64,000 nucleotides of DNA from Cristatella mucedo (Eukaryota > Bryozoa > Phylactolaemata > Cristatellidae). The translations under genes and the position numbers were made by a program. Positions 55,946-64,000 of the stretch are shown here, piece by piece; within the stretch, counting starts at the first letter, position 1; every line of letters starts with the position of its first letter. The notes under the pieces were generated by a model, which saw only the letters and a list, made by a program, of their open reading frames with translations, ran no database searches and was not told the origin of the DNA. The DNA is taken from NCBI GenBank assembly GCA_009760855.2, contig WPIO01000024.1, forward strand, positions 1,663,501-1,727,500, read 5' to 3'.

Positions 55946-56019
55946 AAGGCAGTCCTTGCTGTTATGAGTGCATTGGCTCTCCCAACTTCCCACTGCCCCT
56001 TATGGTAATGATAATTATA

Positions 56020-57330
56020 ATGAGTTGTATGTATAGTTCTAACCGAACCTAATCTCTGTTCAGATGCTTTACAACTTGCAGCAAGAGAAACAGTACTATA
56101 CGTTTGGTGACTTGTTACAGTATCAGGCGTAGAGAAGCAAGCAGCGATCTTGCTGAGTGAGGCCAGCATGCTGAAGCAGACATGAGGACAGTCATGACCA
56201 CCAATTAGTTAAACCTATCGCCGGTAGCATCGGCTGAAGCGCGGGTAGGTACGCATGCAAAGCAGGCCGGCACAAGAAAATGCACATTCACTAGGGCTAA
56301 GCGAAAATATACCGGGGCAGGTGCGTCTTTAGCTATGGCTTAAAGGATGCAAGGTCACTGCAGTTAGTGACTGTACCCTGTAGTGAGTTCCATTATATTT
56401 GGCTCAACCATCAATAGATTTCAATTTAGTGCAAGGGACGGTAAGATGACTAGATGCCACTGGGCGGCTGGTGTGAGAGCATATGGCAGGAGCAATGGGG
56501 TTGGGTAGGTGGGCTGTTGCAAGGTAGTGAAGCGACATTGAAGCCTGAGAGATCTTTCGATGAAGTTGATTCTGTGCTCGATAGGGAAGCAGTGCAGCTC
56601 AGACAGAAGCGATGTGATGTGGCAGCCATGACGTTGACGACAGGCCTGATGAGCTGCTGAGCTGTAATCAGTTGCACCCATTTAAAGGGCACAAGCCGGA
56701 GTATTGAATTAAGGGGACTGCAGTAATCTAGTCGTGATGTCACAAATGCGTTAACTAGTTTAGTAGCTGTTTTACTCATGTCTAAGCATGTCCTGATTTG
56801 GTGACGTGACTTGATAGTAAAGGCGTTTAGCTCATCTAATTACAATGCCATGCTGGTTTGGCCCAGTGGTTAAGGTGCTTGCTTCGAACCAAGGTCAAGG
56901 TAAATGTATTTGATGACCGAGGTCGTGGGTTGTGGCATATGTGAAGTGCCCGAATAGAGATTAAGTTCTCTTAGGGTGTTATACAAATGAATTACATTTA
57001 TTTATTATTTAAGTCGTTGGGAAATAGTCCCACCAGATTACTAGTAGACATCACTAGATGCTAGATGAAGCAATCTTGAGGGCAAAGTCTTGAAACAAAA
57101 AGATGACGCTAGACTTGCTCATATGTATTGGGTTGGTCTTATCACCAATGAGCTTCAGCAATTTAGTGAACAATTTAGTGCAAGTTCCATCGATGATGAC
57201 TGTAAAGTAATTAAGTTAGTTGAATGCTGGGCAAGGCCTAGCAGGGTCAAGGTAGAGCTGATTGTCTTTGGTGTAGAAATGAAAACCAGGATTTATTTCT
57301 TGTTGAATGCTATACAGATGCCATATTAGT
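56020..57330 (-). mobile_element. LINE-C copy (minus), interrupted by SINE-1
   Basis: The 3' end at 56020-56090 has the GAACCTAATCTCTGTTCAG stem-loop remnant. The body matches 28090-29130. Coding remnants include MSKTATKLVNAFVTSRLDYCSPLNS and CRQRHGCHITSLLSELHCFPIEHRINF. RT-adjacent sequence resumes after the SINE at 57000-57330. Confidence 0.65.
56851..56998 (+). mobile_element. SINE-1, full length, nested in LINE-C
   Basis: A box TGGCCCAGTGGTTAAGGTGC, B-box region GTCGTGGGTTGTGGC (partly lost), CATATGTGAAGTGCCCGAATAGAG, stem-loop and an ACAAATGAATTACATTTATTTATT end. The spacer between the boxes is longer than usual. Confidence 0.85.
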
Positions 57331-57359
57331 CATGTTATTATTAGTATTTTTATTATTAT

Positions 57360-57560
57360 TGTATTTACCCAATGCTTGAAGCTCTGGCGACTGACATCCC
57401 GAAAATCGTCGAAAGTATGGCTAAGAGGCATCTGTTCTGTTACTTTTACCTGCAACTTAGTGGACTTGTCCTTTTTTGTTCCCGTGGGCTTTGTGCACTT
57501 ACCTGTGTATGATTCAGTGCATTTTACTAACCAGTGGTCCTGCTAAGCAGAGGCCCCGAG
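57360..57560 (+). mobile_element. LINE-like 3' end (type D), copy 1
   Basis: Shares GGGCTTTGTGCACTTACCTGTG, ATTCAGTGCATTTTACTAACC and GTCCTGCTAAGC with 61490-61745. The upstream frame LTSRKSSKVWLRGICSVTF recalls LINE C-terminal tails. Confidence 0.45.
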
Positions 57561-57564
57561 TGTC

Positions 57565-58090
57565 CTCTTGTATGCTTGTTACTTTCTGTGTACACGGTGA
57601 GGCAAGACCTTGAAGAGTGAATAACGATGAGCAAAACTCCTATAGCCCACAGTTCATGGGATTTGTCAAGGCACCGCATATCGATGTGTTCTGTCACTGA
57701 ACCAGGTCCCAAGTTTAATATGGAGTATTTGACGTGATCACTGATCATGTCTGGTAAGCAAAGCAGTATGTGCCTGTAAACTGCTTGCTCATGAGTGGGG
57801 TGGGCAGTGTGATGTTCTGCGTATGGCTCTTAGAACACATTTTTTTGGCGAGCCTCGTATGAGTATAAGCTGATTAGACTCCATTTTTTAAGTATTCAAA
57901 CCTACAATAATGGTGCAATCCAACTTCAGTGCACTCGATGTAATGCATTTAAGCCTATGCCTAAGCCACAGCCCACCTTCCCTTGAACCCTGCTTTTGTT
58001 CTAACAAGCTTGATGTATGATTTTCCTGTGGCAGTTTTAAGTGTGCTCGTGCATGTGCATACCCACTGGCCATCGCACAAACACCTCACC
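57565..58090. other. No gene seen
   Basis: No exon or repeat recognised. Confidence 0.4.
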
Positions 58091-58095
58091 TGCTG

Positions 58096-58235
58096 ACTGA
58101 CTTATGAGCTTGTACTTCATCCAGGTCGTGGGTTCGAGTCCTTCAGCAGGCAATTCTTTATTGCCCACTGCAAGCAGTGGTGATAGGCATTGAAGGTCTT
58201 CTGCTGGTTAATTGAGGCTGTTAAATCAGCTAGCT
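58096..58235 (+). mobile_element. SINE-2 copy, head diverged
   Basis: B box AGGTCGTGGGTTCGAGTCC, CAGCAGGCAATTCTTTATTGCCCACTGCAAGCAGTGGTGATAGGC and the family end GAGGCTGTTAAATCAGCT. The A-box half is eroded. Confidence 0.75.
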
Positions 58236-58628
58236 TGTACTTCTACTTTTCTTTTTACTTTGTCTTACTTTATTGCTGTAAACTACTCATGCTGCAAGCT
58301 ATTGTCACTCTGCTATGTTGTTTATGTTGCTGATAGCGCAGTGTGCTGTGAAAATCGATTGGATGTACGGTTAAGATGAATGTGTTTGGCATTGGCAAAG
58401 TTTCCTTAGAAGCCTTGCATTTCTGGCTGTAATGCCTTTAGTCCTTAGCAATGCTGGGGGTCGAAAGAAGGAGGGGGAGTACATTGCTGCACCACTAAGC
58501 TGCTACAATCCTCAAATCCTACAAAGCCATGAAAGTTCATGCAATAGTCTTTCTGCCGTGGCCTGCTCATTGCATTACAAGTAAAGTTTGATAATACTGA
58601 CAATGCTGATAATACTCTATTCTTACAG

Positions 58629-58704
58629 ACTCTCTTCCATTCGAGTTTGGCGACTTGCTTCGTTTTTGATAATTTGATAACTACACATCGTTCCGGCAGT
58701 CAAG
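58629..58704 (+). other. Candidate 5' UTR exon of the TRMT2A-like gene
   Basis: A pyrimidine-rich CTATTCTTACAG acceptor precedes it and CAAG followed by GTGAGT ends it. It contains no ATG. It lies 450 bases upstream of the first coding exon, whose own acceptor (TTTTTGTAG) shows that at least one upstream exon must exist. Confidence 0.4.
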
Positions 58705-59153
58705 GTGAGTGCATGATAGACTGGCCTCTTTCTTGACTATGAACAATGCTAGCATGCTGCTTGTATTTTGGGCTGGCCTTGGCAACCGTTAAGAGTGCCC
58801 TATCAAGAGAGTCTAAGAGGGTAAAGGGTTTTCTACTTCATTCTGCTACTTCAACGATTATATATACATGTTGAGCAGCTCCAAGGGACTATGCATGTCA
58901 TATCATCGTCATCAGAGTGTATGTAAGATCAGGCAGTGCTTGAGGGGCTCCTAGGTGCTTTCAGCAGGTCGGAATCACCCGACTGTGTAGTCAGTCGTAG
59001 ACTGCCAACATGCAGTCGACCTGTTCATTGAAGGTACGACGGTTTAAACAGGCCTTAGCTCAGCAATTCGTGTAAACTGCACCGGCTGGGTAGCAGAGGA
59101 ATTATTTAGCATTGCCTCTCGTTACCGATTTCTTGTCTGCTTGCTTTTTGTAG

Positions 59154-60556
59154 ACATGTCAGAACCGATAACTTGTGATGCTGCTGCCGAATTTAAGACA
59201 CAGCAGGGAATACACGGCAAACTGGATTCCATCGATGAGCCATCTATAGCCTGCGAGAAGATGACGTCGGACGATGCTGATGTCTCTGCGGCACCAGTGC
59301 ACCCGACGAAAGACCTCGATACCACTGATCCGTTTGCTTACTTGGAGCGGGACGCTTACACGTCGGAGATATTCAAAATTGAGATAAACAACTTACCTAA
59401 GAGATTCGGTATTGCTGTGAGTGATGCCAGAATGACATTGGTTCTGTCTCTGTACCTGTATCTTTGTCTGTAACTCCACAAAGACTGTGGATGTTACACA
59501 GAAGAGTTGTGTATAGCGCACTCAAAGCCTAAGCGACTTTCGGTACACATTCGGTAGCCAGCAGACTGTGCTTATTCGTGCTGACACTGCATGCTGCCAC
59601 TAACCACACTTGTATGCTGACCCTGTGCATGTCACTCCTAACCATGTTATTCATGTTGTTCATCAAGCATGATATTACTCACCATCCAATCGCGTTTCTC
59701 TTTGCAGCAAATTTAAAGTGCCTAGAAAGAGATTGAGTTCTCTGAGGGCGCTTTGTCAAGTGCATTATTATTACTATTATTATTACTGCATCTCATGCAA
59801 CAGCAAGAAAGTGAGAAGCATAGCTGAGTCGGGAGAGAGCAGTTGAGGTAATGAGCAGCATGGAAGTAGCAGCTCAGGACGGCTGGACAGGATGTGCCCT
59901 AGTTGGCAGCAGGAGAGTACTTGTTGTTGCCTAAGAATAGTGGAAGTGAATTCCACAGTACATGCACAGCAAAAGCTTCTGTCGCTAATGGTCTTTAAGC
60001 AGAGGAATATAAATTTATTTATTGTTCGTACAGCACCTGAGAGCACGACAAGGAGGCTGAAATTCGTGCAACGGCAGCTAGGTACGAAGGAGCCAAGCCA
60101 TGGTGGGCTTTGTGGGTCAGCTTAAGAACTTTGCTCTGTATCCGTTGATCAACCTGCAGCCACCCAAGCTCATTCAGCAAAGGAGACACATAGCCAAACT
60201 TCTGGGATTTGTAAACTAGCCTTGTAGTAATTTTCATTGCCAGCTGCAGTGGCCTAGCGGCTTTTTTCTGCAGCCCGGCCAAAAGGGAATTACAAATCTA
60301 GCCGAGACCGAATGAATGAATGAAAAAATGCCGAACCAATGAGCTAGTAAATGTTTTGCAAGCCACCGTGGAGACAGTTGACCTGCAGCTACATTCTGTC
60401 CAGCCAGTATGGCATTATGCTTGTTGTTCGCTACCTTTTACCTCTTGGGTTTTCACCTGTCTTACAGGAGTTGAAGAAAAGACTGGCATTCCTAGGCCTG
60501 AAGCCGAAGAAAGTGAAAGCTACTGAGTCGTCTCGTTATGCTTTTGTAACATTCAG
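59154..60556 (+). CDS. TRMT2A: TRMT2A-like tRNA (uracil-5-)-methyltransferase, first two coding exons (partial)
   Basis: Coding exon 1 (acceptor before 59154, ATG at 59156, end 59416, donor GTGAGT) gives 87 residues: an acidic leader, then DPFAYLERDAYTSEIFKIEINNLPKRFGIA. Exon 2 (60468-60556) continues ELKKRLAFLGLKPKKVKATESSRYAFVTF. Together they form the N-terminal RRM typical of TRMT2A, with an RNP2-like IEINNLP and an RNP1-like YAFVTF at the exon edge. TRMT2A makes 5-methyluridine at tRNA position 54 using SAM. Its methyltransferase domain is not in this window, and no further exon was recognised after 60556 (donor GTTGGT, phase 2). The 1.05 kb intron between the exons is filled by nested LINEs. 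Identity rests on the RRM and flanking motifs. Confidence 0.85.
59455..59567 (-). mobile_element. LINE-B 3' tail (minus), left of a nested LINE-A
   Basis: CTGTAACTCCACAAAGACTGTGGATGTTACACAG hairpin, CACTCAAAGCCTAAGCGACTTTCGG and GTAGCCAGCAGACT. It continues at 59786 after a plus-strand LINE-A tail. Confidence 0.8.
59568..59785 (+). mobile_element. LINE-A 3' UTR and tail (plus), nested in LINE-B
   Basis: GTGCTTATTCGTGCTGACACTGC through CATGTCACTCCTAACCATG, the stem-loop at about 59717-59755 and an ATTATTATTACT tail. Confidence 0.85.
59786..60305 (-). mobile_element. LINE-B continuation (minus) with RT C-terminal coding
   Basis: 3' UTR (GCATCTCATGCAACAGCAAG onward), then coding for GLQKKAARPLQLAMKITTRLVYKSQKFGYVSPLLNELGWLQVDQRIQSKVLKLTHKAHHGLAPSYLA. 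It lies wholly inside the intron of the TRMT2A-like gene. Confidence 0.8.
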
Positions 60557-60559
60557 GTT

Positions 60560-60995
60560 GGTCCGTCTGCCATTCCGTTGCCTCAGGGCTGATGCTGTCG
60601 TGTTGTTCTTGCACCGACTATGTTTATACGTCGGTTCAGCATGCCACCCACCGCCAGCACGGCGTCTGGCATTTGCTGCGTGTGACGTCAAACACTGTAG
60701 TCCCTCGTTAGCTCAGACAACTCTTGCTCACTAGTTGCTTCAGTCTGCTACAGCATGTGCTGCCCTTTGCATCAACCGTTACCAAATCCACGGTCATCAA
60801 ATCACCATCCCAAAGATAGGCTCGGAGCACTGTTTATTTGTCTCGGTATACTTTCTCAACAGGAAAGTCCACTTTCTGCATGCGCATTTATTCCTTGCTA
60901 TATCTAGTACCTTGGTTGTAGCTGTCTGGCTTCCCACCGGCTGGTTCCTCTAGCCAGGCTATATGCTGCTTTGGTTTTCGGTTGTGGGCTTACTC
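60560..60995. other. TRMT2A intron sequence, no further exon recognised
   Basis: Open frames here show neither the rest of the RRM nor methyltransferase motifs. Confidence 0.4.
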
Positions 60996-61000
60996 TGGTG

Positions 61001-61165
61001 GGCCGTGGCGGTGGCACACTAGGTAAGGCGATTGCTTTTCACGACCTTGGTTCCGAGGTCTTGTGTTCGAATCCTGCGGTGGGCGATACCTAATTGCTGC
61101 TGCAAGCGGCGGTGATAGCCTTTAAGGCTCTTCTGCTGCTATACAAAAGAGGCTGTTGAATCAGC
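61001..61165 (+). mobile_element. SINE-2, full length
   Basis: GTGGCGGTGGCACACTAGGTAAGGCG (A box), CCGAGGTCTTGTGTTCGAATCC (B box), GGTGGGCGATACCTAATTGC, GCGGCGGTGATAGCC and AAAAGAGGCTGTTGAATCAGCT. Close to the copies at 22633 and 33396. Confidence 0.85.
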
Positions 61166-61489
61166 TGGTATTTTTGTTTTACTCTATTGGTCTGATCAGG
61201 TTGCCGCACGGCTTTTGTGGCAGCTGTGTGTAACATTCCTTGCGGCGAAATAGAGGTAAAGACCTTAGCATCCTTAGCATCGTCCAAGCTAGATCCAAGC
61301 TAGATCACTAGATGATGGCTTTCACGGGGCAGGTGACAAGCGTAAGCTCATGCGGTGTGACGTAGAACAAGTCTATTGCATTTAATATCTGAACTCCGGC
61401 AGTTCCACATCCAGCTAGCCTGATTCTCTGGCTTTTGAGCTTTCACAATTGTCAGGTGAACTGTAAACAAATCACTGCTGGCTTATGGT

Positions 61490-61745
61490 CAAAATGTAGC
61501 TACGGTCACTATCTACAATGACTTTGGATCATTTAAGTATCGGCTACAGATACACATGTTCTGCTCAATTTTCCCTGCGTCCCAGCAAACTTCTATTTTT
61601 TGTACTTGTGTGCTTTGCATGCTTACCTGTGCATAATTTAGTGCATTTTACTAGCCTAAGATCCTACTAGCCGCTGGCCCTGAATATATTTTTGTTAGAT
61701 TTAGCATGCTGGCCTGAGTATGATACTTGTTTGCTTTTCCATGCT
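61490..61745 (+). mobile_element. LINE-like 3' end (type D), copy 2
   Basis: GTGTGCTTTGCATGCTTACCTGTGCATAATTTAGTGCATTTTACTAGCC and ATCCTACTAGC match 57360-57560. Confidence 0.45.
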
Positions 61746-61784
61746 TGTCATGATACCGTGCACGCTACTAACTTTGTAATGATA

Positions 61785-61935
61785 GTAATAATAATGATAA
61801 TACAAATATATCTACGTAGCACCCTCAGAGAACTTAATCTCTTTCTAGGCAATTTCCATATGCTGTAAAGGAAGCATGATCAGATAAGGATGAGCATGGT
61901 TCTTAGAGCACTAACCAAGCCGAAATTTACAAAAT
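61785..61935 (-). mobile_element. LINE-A-type 3' tail (minus), old
   Basis: AATAATGATAATACAAATATATC tail, CACCCTCAGAGAACTTAATCTCTTTCTAGGC stem-loop, then CCATATGCTGTAAAGGAAGCATGATC. Confidence 0.65.
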
Positions 61936-61973
61936 CGACTGCATGATACCTAATACATTGACCTGGGTCTTAG

Positions 61974-62118
61974 GTCAGGGGTAAGGCGCTTGCTCTTCAC
62001 GAACCAGGTCGCGGGTTCGAGTTCTGCAGTGGGTGATTATTGTCCACTGCAAATGATGGTGATAGCCGGTAAGCCTGTTCTGCTGCTATGTAAATGAGGC
62101 TGTTGAATCAGCTAACCT
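61974..62118 (+). mobile_element. SINE-2, full length
   Basis: GTCAGGGGTAAGGCGCTTGC (A box region), CCAGGTCGCGGGTTCGAGTTC (B box), GCAGTGGGTGATTATTGTCC, GGTGATAGCC and GAGGCTGTTGAATCAGCT. Confidence 0.8.
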
Positions 62119-62119
62119 T

Positions 62120-62735
62120 TAACTTGCGAATTTTTTTGTTCATTATTTTTAAAATCCAAAAACATGTTCTGATTAAAGCTGTGCAGAATATGACCGAGTG
62201 CATGTTCAAGTTCAAGATAATGAGGGGTTCTAGTGATGGTCTCACCTCTTCAGTTCTTCACCCCACCTCCACACTTACTAGAACTGTTAACACTTGCTGT
62301 AGACGAGACAGTAACCTTTGTTATCGATTCTTTTGCAGCAAGTTTTAAAGTACTGGCTAAATATTTAGCTCGGTTGGAGTGCCATGCAGACGACCTATCA
62401 TGGCAGACGACCTATCATTATTATTATTAAGACCATGTTCTTTGTGACTTGTAACTGGAAATGACTTCACTGCCTCATTTTGTGATAGCAGTATAGATGC
62501 CAATTAATTCGATCTCAATCATGTGAGGCAGTGGGAGACAGAACCCGAATACAAGTATGGACATTCTATGTGAAGTGGTATTCCTGATTTGCTGCCGGTC
62601 ATCAGATCGTACAGGTTTTGGGCAAAAAGAGGTCTTCGATCGGTTGCCTCTCCCAATTCAACCACAAACTGCTATTGCCAACTTGCTGAACAGAAAAGAA
62701 GTTTGCGATACAGTTCTTTAGACTTGGTACTTAAG
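62120..62735. other. TRMT2A intron or flank, no exon recognised
   Basis: A possible LINE-type 3' remnant (TTTTGCAGCAAGTTTTAAAGTACTGGC and a TTATTATTATTAAG end) lies at about 62330-62430. Otherwise nothing is seen. Confidence 0.35.
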
Positions 62736-62739
62736 TAGT

Positions 62740-63800
62740 GTGTGACAAAGTGTGCGGTTTGGAAGAAAGTTGGCATAGGCATCATGCTATTGGTCAGTAA
62801 TAACATGCGCAATATCAGCACTCAGAAGTACACAAAGGACAATTCAGATTGACTGAGAAAAAGTTGTGATGAACATGAAAGCTTTTAGTTTCTTGTTTTT
62901 AATGTCGTCAAGTCAGGGAATGTCGTGACGTCAGTCGGGAGTGAGTGAGTTCCAGGCTTTTCGAACTGAAGGCATGGTCTCTGAAGGATTCAGGTTGGGT
63001 ATGGGCACACGGCTTGAGTCAGAAGAGCAAGTGGTCTGATGCCAAGACTGACTGGGAAGTAGTTTGAATAGGTAGGCTGGAGCTAGAGGATCAGGAAACC
63101 TAAAGGTCAGTGACTGAACGTTGGAGTTTTTGATGGGGAGCCTGTTCAGATCAGAGAGAGAATTGGTAACATGTGGCACTTTCGATGTTCACGACAGGCA
63201 AACCTAGCTGCAATGTTTTGAACCAACTGTAAATGTCTTATGCACAGGCAGGAAGAACCGCAAGATGTGGTTATCTATGGAAAGGTCATTTTTTAACATT
63301 TCACTAGGATTCCATGCAGATGCAACTGGAGATATGCTGGCAGAGCCGATTTTGAGCTTCAATCTTTCCAATTTCTGTGTAGTACTTGGTTGGACCTTAC
63401 CTAGTAAGTTAATTTTTATCGTTATTCAATTTGAGAAACTGTCGTGCCATCCAAGTGAGAATGTCAGCAATGCATGCTGCAAGATGAGAGATGAGAAGAG
63501 TTTCACATGCTGGAAGGCTATGTGGGATCGATCAAAGAGCAATTACAGCTTCATGTAGCCTGAATTACAGTGAAAGCATGGATTGTGCTGGGCAGATACG
63601 TCGGCAAGAAGGCAAGCATACATTGTGAAAAGAACCGGACCTAGAACACATCCCTGGGTTACCCTATACTTTAAAGGCTCAATTTGCCGAGTAATCATTA
63701 ACTAATGGCATGTAAGATCTGTAATCTGCTGAGATATGACATAAACTATTGCAGTGCAGTGATGGCGATGCCCACGTGAGAAGGCCCCAAGTAGTTTACT
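62740..63800 (-). mobile_element. LINE-A-type copy (minus), old
   Basis: The 3' UTR and coding tail at 62740-63180 read LSDLNRLPIKNSNVQSLTFRFPDPLAPAYLFKLLPSQ. After a deletion, 63280-63700 matches the region from the RT thumb back to motif B (GTGAAAAGAACCGGACCTAGAACACATCCC on the plus strand). Many stops. Confidence 0.7.
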
Positions 63801-63804
63801 ACAG

Positions 63805-64000
63805 AGGAGAAAGTGAATCGGTGCACAGCTTTCTGTCAACCATTGCAACTCTACTGTTCATCTGGATTTCAAGAGCTCTCCTAAAAAGAGACATGGCGTC
63901 TAGTTAAAAGCTTTAGTTGTAGGGTATTGATAGCGATCAGAGAGCAAAGGAATGCACTTTGATGGAAATCGGTGCTACCTATGTTAAGTTTTCGTCTGAT
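63805..64000. other. Window end, unassigned
   Basis: Possibly the continuing 5' part of the old LINE-A copy, but no motif is readable. Confidence 0.3.

Noticed and set aside
56640..56670. CTGATGAG as a hammerhead ribozyme core
   Set aside because: No GAAA core or stems in the right places; it is LINE-C sequence.

Overview
This window looks like intron-bearing metazoan nuclear DNA, probably from an invertebrate (inference). The two recognisable genes are eukaryotic and spliced with GT-AG introns. Most of the rest is truncated non-LTR retrotransposons (LINEs), tRNA-derived SINEs and microsatellites. There is no prokaryotic operon structure, CRISPR array or rRNA gene, and I cannot name the species.

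Genes. (1) 45312-47657 (+) is a complete four-exon gene for an ERp29/Windbeutel-type ER lumenal protein: signal peptide, thioredoxin-like domain without a CXXC, all-helical C-terminal domain and a KDEL end. A CCAAT-bearing promoter region lies upstream and a poly(A) signal at 47862. (2) 59154-60556 (+) holds the first two recognised coding exons of a TRMT2A-like tRNA uracil-5-methyltransferase, covering its N-terminal RRM. A possible 5' UTR exon lies at 58629-58704, and the catalytic part must lie beyond the right edge. (3) 11373-11559 (-) is one exon of an I-set immunoglobulin-domain protein. Its other exons were not found.

Repeats. LINE-A, an L2/CR1-type element with YADD reverse transcriptase, is present in about twenty 5'-truncated copies, the longest at 3866-5668 and 34558-35970. 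LINE-B, with a different 3' end, has about a dozen copies. LINE-C, an older relative of A, lies at 28000-29750 and 56020-57330. A still older LINE at 88-1831 is split by two B copies. SINE-1 has a tRNA-like head and a LINE-type 3' stem-loop (for example 9699, 50222 and 56851). SINE-2 has a tRNA-like head and an unrelated tail (for example 22633, 33396, 61001 and 61974). Many insertions are nested, giving a relative age order.

Layout. 0-6 kb: LINE cluster and a TG microsatellite. 6-20 kb: GC-richer intergenic or intronic DNA with the Ig exon, CTG repeats and scattered SINEs. 20.5-22.95 kb: strong CpG island. 23-31 kb: LINEs A and C and SINEs. 31.25-32.3 kb: second CpG island. 33-43.5 kb: dense LINE cluster. 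44-48 kb: ERp29 locus. 48-52 kb: LINE cluster. 52.2-52.9 kb: a foldback element with GTCC-rich inverted ends around a degenerate TTTAGGG-like array. 53-58 kb: decayed repeats. 58-64 kb: TRMT2A 5' part with repeat-filled introns.

The most interesting signals are the 3' stem-loop shared by SINE-1 and LINEs A and C, which implies SINE-LINE retrotransposition partnership, and the foldback element with the telomere-like core.
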